A DNA stretch of 64,000 nt from contig CM060734.1 of NCBI GenBank assembly GCA_030704615.1, positions 41,432,042 to 41,496,041 of the forward strand, read 5' to 3'. The first letter of the stretch is position 1; every line of letters begins with the position of its first letter. A model generated the notes under the pieces. It made no database searches and was not told the DNA's origin. It saw only the letters and a program-made list of their open reading frames with translations. Of the stretch, positions 1 to 10,399 are shown piece by piece. The stretch comes from Takakia lepidozioides. Taxonomy: Eukaryota > Streptophyta > Takakiopsida > Takakiales > Takakiaceae. The position numbers and the translations under genes were made by a program.

Positions 1-2
1 TC

Positions 3-125
3 TTTGGAAGAGCAATTACCTTTAATGAGGAAGACATTCCAGGATTGGTAATTACCGCAAGGCAAATTGCAGATGTGGGCAGTGAAGGGGAAGATTCTTT
101 GGATACGGATAGTGAGCCCAGCTGA
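3..125 (+). CDS. possible C-terminal end of an ORF open at the window start
   Basis: The third plus-strand frame is open from the window edge to a TGA at 123-125 and encodes about 40 residues. The end is acidic and serine-rich (GEDSLDTDSEPS), as is often seen at true C-termini. I do not recognise the protein. It could be the last exon of a gene or a transposon ORF starting outside the window, or chance. No domain can be assigned. Confidence 0.25.
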   Translation, partial: FGRAITFNEEDIPGLVITARQIADVGSEGEDSLDTDSEPS

Positions 126-980
126 ATCTCAGTGTCCATTAAGCCGGCAGCTCGTAGACGAGAGTTGTGCTAAGGACTCTTACTGTCCTTAGAACCCATT
201 TTGTACAGTCCTACAAGCGCGCAAGGGCGAGACAGTTAATAGTATCGATAATGTCCCGGAATGTGGTCCGTACTGTCTTGTGAACAAACCTATATTTACA
301 GTATGATTGTAGTTGTAAAACAGTTGGTCCTTTTGACGTCTTTGCGATCTTCTTCTGTGACGCCTTCTTCATAACTTGAGAAATGGAAAAGCAGCTACAC
401 CTCAAATTATTGCAAGGCCACTCAATGGCACTAAGAACGTTTCGAGCATGCTGTCAGAAAACTAGACGGGCAAAAACCCAATTCAGCAGCCTCACCTTGC
501 GTGGATACTTGGGAATTGATACCAGAAGGGCATGCCCGTATGCGCGCTCCATCGTGCCTCCATCCAGCACATTCTATAAATGTTGAATGACCAAGATCCC
601 GATGTTACACCCTTCTGAGAAGCCACTACGCGCGCTCACAGCATACGAAGGCCTTGCCGTGTCAGGATTCGCATTCCCACGTCCCGCCATGTCCGACGAA
701 GCACTTGCATCCCTGTCTCTGCCAGGTGGAGGCAGCACGTATTAAAATATCTATTCCCCCAAGGCCACATTTGGTTTACCTCTTTTTGTGAAAGCCACGT
801 CAGCAAATGTGATGCCGAATCATGGGTGCAATGAATGTGCAGTGGTTCATGGAGTCGTTGAGTCGACTACATATTCACTTTAATGAATAAATATTTTTAT
901 TCCATTAATCGAATTAGGAAAAGAAATTTGTAGTCGCATGTGCAATAATTACAACCACTTGTAATTTTGGCTTTTTCCAA
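126..980. other. stretch without a recognisable gene
   Basis: Short ORFs on both strands (211-405 minus, 383-586 plus) overlap each other and show no motif. The stretch from about 870 to 1000 is AT-rich. It lies just beyond the 3' end of the minus-strand LINE and may contain that element's tail or the old insertion site, but I see no poly-A or target duplication that fixes the boundary. Confidence 0.3.
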
Positions 981-982
981 TT

Positions 983-1357
983 TTATGTATTTACGCAATT
1001 CGTAAAATAGCCCGGAATTCTGCTACAACTCCGGAGTCGTTGACCCCACTTCTGTCCGCCGTTTGAAATGCCCCCGTGGGCCCACATTGTCTGTTTCGAC
1101 TCTCCAGTAGTCCCGTTTACTACCAAGTGGTTCCCGGAGTGGTCGCGGACATGCAGTCGATTCGGAAAAGACACGAATGCTTCTAGTGGTAGGCAGGCTT
1201 GTGGGTGCAGGGATGATAATGAGTATAGGCCATTGTATTTAGATGCAAGGTATTTGAGAAGTCCATGATAAATGATACCTAGACGCCCAGGATCGTTAAG
1301 TGCTTCTTTTAATTGGGTGCCTAATGTGCGAGCATATGAGATGATTAATGGGCTCAA
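983..1357 (-). pseudogene. LINE C-terminal region
   Basis: A 124-codon minus frame directly downstream of the RT block. The first third (ISYARTLGTQLKEAL...) is compatible with the post-RT region of a LINE ORF2; the last part has no recognisable motif and may be read-through into flanking DNA. No cysteine-histidine knuckle is evident. Confidence 0.35.
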
Positions 1358-1438
1358 ATCAATGCCGTAGTGATCCGTAGGTAGTTGTGTGAGGGCATTG
1401 GGGGTGCTAGTTGGTAGACCACATACACGTTTTATTAG

Positions 1439-2938
1439 CTAGATAATACTTTTATCAAGTTTTTTGATGTCTGATACGGAGAAGAGTGCGGCGTGGAACG
1501 AGTATTGAATTTGTGTTTGTAGTACTGATTGAATGATTGATAGTTTTGGTCGAATGACAATTGGGGATTTGAGCAGAGCAATACTTTTGGTAGTGAGTTT
1601 GGATGATGTAGATTCTTTTTGGATATGCCAAGTAAAGGAGGGAACGAGTTGTATGCCTAAGTAAGTGTATGGCTCGTCTAGTCCTAGGAAGGGGAAGGGT
1701 GTATTTTGGTAGTGTACATAGAGTTTACAATGTGAAGCCATGGCAGTTTTGGTAAGACGACTATGACGTGTGGCGGCTGTAATGGCGCACTTGTGTAAAC
1801 TGAGTTCCATGCCTGACCATAGGTTGAATCTGAGTAGTTTATTAACTTGTCGGTTGAGGTGTTGTGGTTTATGTGCCAGGATGGCTAGGTCGTTTGCATA
1901 TGCTGCAACTGAGATGTCACTTGAGGAGGTTTTGTAGTGATAGCCAAGCTTGCCTCGAGCTAGCCATCGAAGTAGGGGTTCTAGGAAGATAATGAATAGG
2001 TAGGGGCTTAAGGTGTCACACTGGATAGTTCCACGAAGGATGGGGATAGGCGGGGTGGAGTCATAGTATGTGTCAAAGTATTCAGTAGTGCTGTTTGTGT
2101 AGATGTTTCCTATTAGTTGGACGGCATCGGTGGGGTACCCAAGATCAAGCATGATAGCAAGTAATCTGGCATGGTCTAGGGAGCCGAAGGCATTTTTAAA
2201 AATCGATATATAGAAGATAGATGTCTTGCTTTGTAAGTTTAGCATCTTCAAGTGCGGAGAGAACATATTGTATTTGTCGTGTGTACTACGTGTAGCTCGG
2301 AATCCTTCTTGGGGGTCACTGAGAATTTGGTGTTGCTCGCCATATCTTGATAGCATTGTGGTGAGCGTACTGGTAAATAGCTTGTATATGGTGTTGGCCA
2401 GTGCTATGGGTCTGTAATTACTGAGATCTGTAGGATCACCTTTTTTGAAGAGTAGAATGGTCCGGCTGTGTTTCTAGGAGTATGGGATTCGTTTTAGTTT
2501 GTAACAGAGTTGAAAGAATTTAAAAAGGAGGTAGTGAAGTTGAGGGTTTAATGCTTGAAGTATAGCATTGGGTATAAGATTGGGGCCCGGGGCTTTAGAT
2601 TTTGATAGTTTTTTTAGACATGATTCGTAAAGATCAATTGTGAATAGGTCTATGATGCGATCCGTTGGGGATCCTCTATTGTCAATCGAGAAGCCATCTA
2701 TATCATGCCACGGATAGTGTTTAGCTTTACACATGCAATTGGCAGAGTGGAGACAGGGATGTAAGCAGTTTGGAACTGCAGGTGTGTATGTTGAGGATGC
2801 TTGTGACCATATTTCTTGGTTGATGTCCGCTGGATTGGTTAGCAAGTGGCCGTGTCTGTGTTTGAGACAGTCAATGGGTGGGTTGAGGGCAGGGTTAAAG
2901 ATGGCTTTGTGAGCTTTTTTGGGGTGGTCGCGTAGCAA
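1439..2938 (-). pseudogene. LINE reverse transcriptase, inactivated
   Basis: One frame from 2938 to 1439 is interrupted by a single stop at 2474-2476. Motifs in order are KSKAPGPNLIPNAIL (upstream motif), QEGFRATRSTHD, FKNAFGSLDH (motif A), GTIQCDTLSPYLF (motif B), YANDLAILA (motif C) and YTYLGIQL (motif E region). Motif A normally carries the first catalytic aspartate in FxxAFDSxxH; here it is G. Motif C is normally YADD; here it is YAND. Both changes remove metal ligands, so the enzyme is expected to be dead even apart from the stop. Confidence 0.85.
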
Positions 2939-3288
2939 TTGGTTAAAAGAGGAGACAAATTTTTTGTGATTGTCGACGGCTTTTTGTTTGGTAATATTGT
3001 AAGCGGTTTTTTTGGCATCTGTGCCAACTTTGGAGAGCTGTCCATTTTGGAATATCTTGAAGATTGGCAGGTGGTGGGATGAGTACTTGACACGTTGTTA
3101 AGGTATTTAGGCAAGTAATTCGTCCGATGTCCAGTTGTTCCCCTGGTGAATGGGGGTAGTGGTGGGTATAATAGCGACGTAATGGTTAATGTGCCATATA
3201 CGTTTTTGAGTACGGGTAAGGTAGCCACCATTTTGTTTTGAGCGTGCAGTTTGTGGGATTCAGGGGGGGCAGAGCAGGTGGCAATCAC
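2839..3288 (-). pseudogene. LINE linker between endonuclease and RT
   Basis: A 149-codon frame rich in T, P, K and S that overlaps the N-terminal end of the RT frame (2938-2474) in another frame. It most likely represents the endonuclease-RT linker of the same element after frameshifts. No domain is recognisable. Confidence 0.4.
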
Positions 3289-3393
3289 CTTTTGTCATTT
3301 CTTGCATTGAAGTTGTGAGTATGGTCTCGGCGTCATTCCATGCTTTGTCAGGGGACTGCGTGGAGTTTGCTTCGGAGAGTATATTGGAGAGTC

Positions 3394-4380
3394 TTAGCAT
3401 GAGGTGTAAGGATGTTGGGGAAGTGTTTTAGAAAAGGCGATTATGTTATTGTGGGGAAGTGGGGATAAGATTCTAGATTGCGGCGGTGGAACATGTATGG
3501 GTGGGATAGGTCGAAAAGGGGATGATGGATGCTGGATGGTGACTGAGACGGGATAATGGTCTGAGTTGCATAAACTATTAATGTGTACATGACTATTGAG
3601 GTATGAGGGGATGTCATTTTGTGTCTTGAAGTAGAAACCATCAAGAAGACTGAGGGATAAGTAGTTAGGTCCACCTTGCCTGGAGTAATGGTGATTGGCC
3701 GGTATATAACGGAGGTGGTGTGAGTGAGTGAATTTTGCCCATTCATGGTCAATGGGGGATGGAGGTTTGTGAACACCATTGTATGTGTGGCCCATGAGGG
3801 CAATGTCCATGTTGAAATCGTCTGCTAGGATGTAGTGTTGGGATTGGTTGGAGGGTTGTGTGAGTGTATTAGAGATGGTGAGTAGGATATCATTGATCAG
3901 GGGGAGATCTTCGGCATGTGAGGGCATGTACAAGTGGATAAGAATAATGGGAAGGATAGCGGGGAGGTGTAGCTTGATGATTTGAAGGTGTGATCGGAGG
4001 GAGAGAGCAACAGGTATTTTGACCGTGGTGCTAGGGGAGTGATGTGTGCGAAGGATACCAAAAGCCACTCCACCCCGAGTGGGATGATATGGCGCGGAGC
4101 GTCTAAGTAGACATTGTGCGGATGTGAAGGAACTGCCATATAGCAAATAGTAGGCTGGAAGGAGATTGTTGATGTAGGAGCTGTTAGGGCCGTGTGTGTT
4201 GAGTTTAGTTTCGTGTAGTAGAATGATATGCGGAGGTGTAGAGTCCATTAGATGGATAAGGCTTTGAATGCTGGTAGCAAGTGACCCTACATTCCAGGTG
4301 AGTATGTTGAGTGCGTGTGCTTGCTGGGAGGAGGGGGTGTGTGGGGGACTGTTGGGCTGGGGGGGTTGGAGGTGGGTCAT
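3394..4380 (-). pseudogene. LINE apurinic-type endonuclease domain
   Basis: In this 328-codon frame the endonuclease/exonuclease/phosphatase fold is visible from its motifs in order: LNILTWNVGSLA near residue 25, the metal-ligand motif LLHETKL near residue 55, ADDFNMDIAL near residue 187 (GDFN in most relatives) and the terminal SDHYPVSV near residue 275. In the family this domain nicks the target DNA to prime reverse transcription. The first ~25 residues overlap the preceding frame (4696-4205), so a frame change lies at about 4290-4380. The domain looks complete; only the glycine of GDFN is altered. Confidence 0.8.
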
Positions 4381-4750
4381 TGGTGTGGCTGGGCAAGCAA
4401 GGTGTGATGACTGGTGGCGGTATCATGGGAGGGAGTTGATATCCAGGGATGTCTGTCTTGGCATGGAGGGTTGCAGTGAGAATATTTTTGGAAATGAATG
4501 GGAATTTGTTGGTGAGAGCATCTAGCTCGTGTAAGGTAGCAGCTGGGTGCGCTAGGTGTTCGCCAAGAATCTTGTGAACTACTCCGAGTTTGGCTTGTAG
4601 TAGGTCAAGGGATTTGTGGAGATTGTGTAGGTAGTGTGGGGGTGCTAGGTATCTGTGAGGTAGTGTGGGTAGCTCATGCAGTTGGTGTAGTAACAAACGT
4701 ATGTGTATGTCTGGTTGGGTTCTAAAGTAATCATTGCATATTGAGGGGAT

Positions 4751-4790
4751 TGGAGAGATGACAACGATTATGGAGAGATGACAACGATTA
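4751..4790. repeat. perfect 20-bp tandem duplication inside the LINE
   Basis: TGGAGAGATGACAACGATTA occurs twice, back to back (4751-4770 and 4771-4790). Twenty is not a multiple of three, so the duplication alone puts the ORF1-like frame and the next block (4696-4205) out of register. Confidence 0.9.
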
Positions 4791-5715
4791 GTGAGAGTAG
4801 TAGGTGTTGTAGGGAGTATGTGCTAAGTTTATGGGTGGCAGTGACTAGGGATGGGTGTTCGCAGGTAGGGAGCCCAAAGGTGGCAATTGAGTGCGTGGAT
4901 TTACAGTTATTGGTAGGAGGGTTAGGGAGAAAGGGAGAGAAGTGGAAACTAAGGTGTTGATATGCAGGCACGAGCGTGACAGTGTTTGTTTGGAAGTATA
5001 ATTCATATCTATCTTTATGATCCTTTGGAAGCTTGTTGATGATGCTAGTGATGGTATAGGGGCCAGGGTTTGGGTGAATGTCGCCGCAGCAAAATAGTGT
5101 AAGCATTTCATAGGCAAGTAGACAGGACTGAAAGTGGGATGGTGGATGGTGATAGGAGTGTTTGGATGCAAGGGGTCTCTGGTGATATCGTCCATGTGGG
5201 CAGTGGGTTATAAGTTGGATTTTGAGGGGGTGAGGGGTGGGGGTGCGTGGGGGGTAGTTGTGGAGAAAGTGTATGAGGGGGGTAGAGTTGGTGTTAGCAA
5301 AGTGGGTACTAGTGGAGCTAGTTGCTTGTGTGTGTGTGGGGGAAGGTATTGCCTGTGGGTTAGTGTGTGGGTTCGTCTGGGGGTCATGGAGGAGGTTTGT
5401 TGTACATGAGCTCTCATGATGGGGATAAAAATTTAATATGGGTGTATGGTGGATAGAGAGTATATAATTAGCTAGAGTGGGGGAAAGAGGATAAGTGGAC
5501 GACATCCATGGATGAATGAGTTTGGTGGGCCTTGATATAGATAGTGGGATAGAGGTACAGTGTGGAGTGGTGGCAGGGTTGGGTGATGGTAAATGGATCT
5601 GGATTGTGGTAGATGCTTGGTAGTTGAGAGGGTGGGAAGTTTGAGGAGAAATGGCTGTCAGGAATAGGATGCTAGAGGGGGTGATGAAGAGACCGTGTGA
5701 TTGATTTGATATCAC
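4768..5715 (-). pseudogene. LINE ORF1-like region with 2A-like motif
   Basis: A 315-codon minus-strand frame of low complexity, rich in P, T, S and H through residue ~195. A leucine/cysteine-containing stretch (residues ~199-210) then runs into GDIHPNPGP at residues 211-219 (nt 5059-5085). This resembles the ribosome-skipping 2A motif (consensus D-V/I-E-x-N-P-G-P), which is known in several APE-type LINEs, but the usual E is H here. The frame ends at 4768, inside a perfect 20-bp tandem duplication (4751-4790). That duplication shifts the frame relative to the following block (4696-4205). Nucleic-acid chaperone or skipping function is inferred from position only. Confidence 0.6.
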
Positions 5716-6098
5716 AAGAGAAACAATTACTCCACGTTGTTGCCTTCCACTGTCTCAAGTAATCCTCCAGAGTATCTTCGGGCAAGGTCATCGTCATCTT
5801 GTATGAGGTAGGGGGCTGAAAATGTGAGGGTGTAGATATGGCAGATATATGACACCTAAGGGGGCGTTTTGTGACGAGATGAAGAAGCTTGTTGGGGGTG
5901 CTTATTTGGGAAAAAATATAGTACAAGATGAGTCCCAAGTTGTGGAGGATGAGAGATGGATATTTGTGAGTGAAGCCAGTAAGGGTATAGCATTGTGATA
6001 TGATGAGAGGCCAAGACTTTGCTGTGGCATATTGAAAAAATAAATGTGAGCAGAGGGGGTGCTCAGGAATTACAACATAAGGTAGTGATAATAGCAGC

Positions 6099-6797
6099 TC
6101 AATATCTAACAAGCCTATGATCTGATAGGTGGTCGGTGCAGCAAAATTGAGCCGCGGTGCTTTGCAGTAGGTTGGCGCATGTGAGGGAGCGCAGTGAATC
6201 GGGGAAGTACACGAGCAAGGTGGTAGGCAGGGACTCCAATCGGCAGAGTCGAAGGGGGGCTAGCAGCTTGCAGCAGAAATTGATTGTTGGCGGGATTTGT
6301 GATCCACATGCGGGCTGCAGTACAGACATCCTTACAATGCACCAGAAATTAGGGTAGATGGCAGTGTTGTAGTTTTCTCTCAGGCGAAGGGAAAGGGAGC
6401 CAGTAGTCGACAAGATAATGGCAGCATTGAGCGTGTAAGTTCGTGGGACATAGAGATGTTGAGTGTGAGATTTCATGGGACCAGTATTAAGTACAGACAA
6501 CAACAGTTGACATCTATAGTTAGAGGCAGTGTAAGGAGCAACCGGAGCATGTAAGGTCACTTCCGTGGATGGCATGTCTTGTGGTGTTGGTGTAGGCTGG
6601 GGAGTTGTAGGCATATTGGTGATTGTTGGCGGATATTTGCAGCACTTGGTGGTGGACTGCACAGACGCATAAACAACAATAGTTGTCGTATCAGATGTCG
6701 ACAGGATAATGGCAGCATTGGAGGTATAGGCTCCTGGAACATAGAAATGTGGAGTTTGAGATTTCATGTTACAAGTACCAAGCACATACAGTGGCAT
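6099..6797 (-). pseudogene. repeated-module ORF of unknown family
   Basis: A 232-codon minus frame containing two copies of a module. Shared elements are MKSxTxHxYVPxxYTxNAAIILST at residues ~12-33 and ~108-130, and PSTEVTLHA before the second copy. The module resembles the blocks in 8749-9828 and 7144-7329 (PP(T/V)IN, LLVYF, W-x-x-x-P-x-Q). I do not recognise the domain; beta-rich extracellular repeats would be one possibility. It is probably the C-terminal part of the same broken gene that starts near 10.4 kb. Confidence 0.4.
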
Positions 6798-6950
6798 TCG
6801 ACAGTAGGAGTGGGTGGTAAAGTTGGCAGCACACAGAGCGTGTAAGATGACTTCCCTGGATGGTCTGACTTGCGGTGTTGGTGCATGATGGAGAGTTACA
6901 TGTAAGTAGTCACGTGTTGGCTGATATATCTAGCACATAGGGGCATAAAT
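6266..6950. repeat. imperfect tandem repeat, unit about 292-295 bp
   Basis: Landmarks recur with near-constant spacing: GATAATGGCAGCATTG at about 6414 and 6706, TGAGATTTCATG at about 6467 and 6758, and a TGTTGGCGGATATTTGCAGC-like box at about 6285, 6626 and 6917. Two units are well preserved and a third is partial on each side. On the minus strand each unit encodes a block of about 97 residues. Confidence 0.7.
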
Positions 6951-7143
6951 GGCCGGCACTGTGATCAGGGCAAATACCCTCCCACTTCTCCAAACTACCT
7001 CTCCCAGTCCGGATCAATGGCATATTTGATCTTTATGTTGCTGCTGCATTGCTTGAATCCTTGCTCTCATTATAGACAAAGGCCAATCAGTGCAGGCCCC
7101 GGCCTTCTTCAGTAAGCTGGGCCACCTTTTCGCAGCCTTGGGT

Positions 7144-7329
7144 TTAGGTAGGTCTTGACAAATGCTGGAGATGGTGTCTCAAATGTGGAGGCAGATTTGT
7201 GATGACACAAACCCCGCTCATATCACAGTCTTTTGCACTATCATGGCATGCGACCATGACCTGTCCAGGTTCATTTTGCCAGGAGCCTACCTCAGCAAGA
7301 ATGTGCTCATACAAGACTGGGCGAGTCAT
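7144..7329 (-). pseudogene. fragment of the repeated module
   Basis: A 61-codon minus frame carrying LAEVGSWQNEPGQVMVACHD. It parallels LAVKGSWKDGPGQIYLWAIHD in the frame at 8749-9828 and marks a further copy of the same module, now separated from it by the PPR-like segment. Function unknown. Confidence 0.35.
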
Positions 7330-7404
7330 ATCCCAGTAAGGGCTTGTATGGCTGCGTAATGTGGCTGGCTGTTCATAATCCTGGCTATGTGCATTTAAAA
7401 GGCC

Positions 7405-8748
7405 TCATTGCCAGCATTCGGCATAGGTCTCTGGGGCAGAAAACAGAGGAGGGGGAGGTTGCATTGTATAGGCAGCAGGTATACATAGCAAGAGGCCATA
7501 AGCATAATAAGAACCTGGAAGCTTATTTGCAAGTTTGAGGCTGGAGACAACATTTGGTACCACTCCAACTTTGATGATGTCAACATGCACATCTTTGCGC
7601 TTCTCCAGGGCTACCAGGCTTGCACAAGCATGGCAAATGCACACACATGTGATGTGGTTGGGCTTCACCCCTTCCCCCATCATTTGATCATAGGTCTCCA
7701 CAACAATTCCAGCTTTGATATGGCCATTCAACCTGGCCTGCCGCTTCTGGTGCGGAGGCAGGGATAAATCAGCAAGAAGATCTTTGCGTAGAGGGCCATA
7801 AGCATAATGAGAATCAATGACAAGAGGCTGAGCCTCCAGGTGGAGCTGGTGAGCACTGGCATACATATCAGCAAGGGCAGTCTTCAGACTGATATCAGGT
7901 GAGATTCCAGCTTTGATTATGTCAGCATGGACACATTTGTCATTTCCCAGGGCTGGAAGAGTGGTACACCAACTGAGACCAGCTCTGAAGATGTTGCCAT
8001 GGACCACTTTGCCCTTTCCCAGATCTGTCAGGGCAGTGTGTAGAGTGGCATTTGGAACAACTACAGCACCACCTGCAGGCATCGCATTCCACGGCACCAA
8101 ATCACGTTCAGCCATAGTGTCAAACACTCCCTTAGCATCCTGGATGCACCCACATTTTGTATACATGTCCACCAGGGTATTGTTCAGAGTGACAGTTGGC
8201 ACAATTTCAGCTCTGAAGATGTCGCCATGGGCCTCTTTGCCCTTTTCCAGATCGGCCAAGGCAGTGTGTAGAATGACATTCGGTACAACGACAGCAACAC
8301 TTGTAGAGGGGGAGAAGCGAGGGGGTGGAAGTACAGGCTGTCTTTTGAACAGGTCAGATTGATTAATTGCCACATCGCCAGTAGTGAGTGCAGCATACTC
8401 TCCCAGCATCGTTTGAACAAGGTATTGTACATCAGAGTCCAACTGTCGTTGCTCCATGATGTTGAACTCCTTGGGTATCTGGATTGTGTGGGGCTCCACT
8501 GGCAAATCCTGGAGTGACCTTGAGGGTGGGCCCTCGAACTCCTTTGAGGCTGGCTGACTGGAATGAGTGGGGGGAGCTGGAGTGATAATACCTTTGGCTG
8601 GGGCTTGTTTGACTGGTGCAAATTCCGCAGGTCTCTCAGTACTTGAAAACTCATGAAAGCTTGGAGTGGTGATAGTAGGAGTGTTGCAACCTAGAATATC
8701 ATTATCTGCAGGAGGCCCACTAATATTTCTTCGTGCAACAGCCTTCAA
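7405..8748 (-). pseudogene. PPR-like ORF (PLS-type repeats, rearranged)
   Basis: This 447-codon minus frame has a P/S/T-rich N-terminal part (residues 1-140), then PPR-like sequence. The clearest piece is TLVDMYTKCGCIQDAKGVFD followed by a WNAM end (residues ~190-223), the signature of PLS-class plant pentatricopeptide repeats, which bind organelle RNA. Shorter echoes of the GKxxHxDIxxAGxxP segment occur near residues 168-185, 245-258, 270-285 and 390-402, so the array is scrambled rather than a regular 31-36-residue ladder. It is in the same frame as the ORF at 8749-9828, separated by one TGA. Probably a PPR fragment inserted into another broken gene. Confidence 0.6.
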
Positions 8749-9828
8749 TCATGCACCTGGGCCGCCGTTCAGTGTAACATCATGGATTGCCCACAAGTAA
8801 ATCTGCCCAGGCCCATCTTTCCAAGAGCCTTTCACTGCAAGGGTGTGCCCAATAAAACTAGGCCTTCGAAGTGTAGGGTTGGGGCTCACTCCCACTATTG
8901 CTGCAGTGAAAGTAATATTGATGACAGGTGGTAGCAACAACCCTTGCATCGGTGATTGTCGGGAAATTTTATAACCTGCCTCCAACGTACAGTTGCTGCA
9001 GATTGCAGCCTCCAGACTAGTACCCCAGGGAGGTCCAGGATTGTGGATATCAGCATGGGATTGTTTACCCATTCCGAAGTATTGCGAACTGAAATCAGTA
9101 TTGAAAGAAGAGGTTATCGAAGCTTTACTGGTTGAGATCATAGCAATTTTGTATAACTGCTCAGGTTCATGTCTCCAGGGACGCTCCCCTAGTGCAAAAT
9201 ACACAAGCAGGTTTACAGAAGAAGGCCCAGCAGGTGAAGAAGTCCATTGAACGTGCCCTATGAAGAGAGTTGGTTGCTGGCCAGGGCTAGGAGGGTTCGG
9301 GCAAGAATTTGCTTGCAACGGCAAACTCCCTTGTACCTCAGAGTCCACTCTTCGAGTACTTTTCTCGCAACCATTGCTTGTCAAGTGACCGGTGAGTGCA
9401 GGCACACTAGGGTTCTGACGGGCCGAGCTGGATCGATGTAGCTGTTGTGAGGGCGGGGGTAGATCAACAGTAAGAACACTGCACCAGATGCTATAATCCG
9501 CAGGACCATGGAGAGCTGCAAACCAACACATATTGGCCCGATTTCTGGAAAAGACGAGTTCAATTTGAGCAAGTAGGAAGAACCGCATACCATGTAATCT
9601 TGGGAGGATGTTGAGGATAATGTGGGTTTGAAGATGTAACTGAGCAACCAGCGCAAAGGTGGGGCCTAAGGCCGATGCTTGAGTATCAGCGCAGAGTCTC
9701 GCCCTCCCACCCTTCTCGACTGTCGCAACTGGTGGTGTAGCGAATCTGTCAATGTAAGAGAGTGTGCACCATGGAGGGGAAACGACGGGCACCACCTGGC
9801 ATTCCCGACGCACAATGGCCTCCAGCAT
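8749..9828 (-). pseudogene. module-containing ORF downstream of a hydrophobic region
   Basis: A 359-codon minus frame. Residues ~45-115 contain hydrophobic stretches (ALGPTFALVAQLHL; MRFFLLAQIELVF). The second half has module-like blocks: a VNLLVYFALGERPWRHEPEQ block (~205-225) and a LAVKGSWKDGPGQIYLWAIHD block near the end. The frame is continuous with 9832-10173 upstream and 7405-8748 downstream apart from single TGA codons. I do not recognise the family; a multipass membrane receptor or channel-like protein with repeated ectodomain modules is a guess. Treated as a decayed gene. Confidence 0.4.
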
Positions 9829-9831
9829 GCA

Positions 9832-10388
9832 TCAGTCCGACATGTTATTGTGCGAGACACAGCTTCCCCGAACTGCGGAATCATTGGGATACTTTGGCTT
9901 GTCTCCAACGCAAGAGCAGATCAAGGTCATGAACAGTATGTACCAGACAGCTGGTTGCATATGACGAATGGTGAGGAAGCCCGACCCGACGGCCATCGAA
10001 AGGTAGCCGAACAACGTTGAAATGGAGCTAGGAACGCATTGTTGATCACTAACTGGATTGATAAAAACGCCAAAATCACCTTGACCAAGGTCACGGGGAG
10101 CCTTTCCTTCCTTCCTACGAGGCAGTCTGTCACCAACGCAAAGTCGACTATGTAAAGAGCGGGCAAACTCCAAGCCATAGAAATCAAGTAAATGATCATG
10201 CAGATAGAAAGAAGCATTGTAAAGAGCAGCAAGATCGCTACATCTGCATAAGTTAAGAAGTGAACTAAGTCACACAACTGATGCCCAGAGACAAAAATGT
10301 CTAAAGTGGGGGTAGACAAAATAAAATGCGGCGGTAAAACAGTAAGAAGAAGCGCAATAAGAGCATGAACAGGTAGAGAGAGGGCCAA
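9832..10388 (-). pseudogene. hydrophobic (membrane-like) N-terminal part of the same broken gene
   Basis: The frame 10388-9927 holds at least three long hydrophobic segments: residues 3-24, residues ~48-80 (AILLLFTMLLSICMIIYLIS) and ~101-118. A shift of frame, located between about 10173 and 10000, then continues into 10173-9832, which has one more hydrophobic stretch (residues ~78-90, AVWYILFMTLICSC) and ends in a TGA directly before the ORF at 9828. This looks like a polytopic membrane protein start. No family assigned. Confidence 0.4.
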
Positions 10389-10399
10389 GTCAAGCAGTA

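Larger units (their letters stand above)
983..5715 (-). mobile_element. decayed APE-type non-LTR retrotransposon (LINE), near full length
   Basis: Reading the minus strand, the order is a proline/threonine/histidine-rich ORF1-like region with a 2A-like motif (5715-4768), a linker frame (4696-4205), an apurinic-type endonuclease (4380-3394), a linker (3288-2839), a reverse transcriptase (2938-1439) and a C-terminal piece (1357-983). This is the canonical order of an APE-class LINE. The copy is dead: frames shift between blocks, one stop interrupts the RT, and two catalytic RT aspartates are replaced. The G-rich plus strand reflects a C-rich coding strand. The clade (CR1/L2/RTE-like) cannot be fixed by eye. 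Confidence 0.85.

Noticed and set aside
5134-5409. glycine-rich plus ORF
   Set aside because: Antisense of the proline/threonine-rich LINE ORF1-like region; strand bias alone explains it.
8184-8654. 156-codon minus ORF in another frame of the PPR region
   Set aside because: It is a shadow of the PPR-like frame 7405-8748, which alone carries the motifs.
7405-10173. TGA read as an amino acid (recoding)
   Set aside because: The aligned frames split by TGA are striking, but other genes in the window use TGA as a normal stop (SDH1, FAM228-like), so pseudogenisation is simpler.
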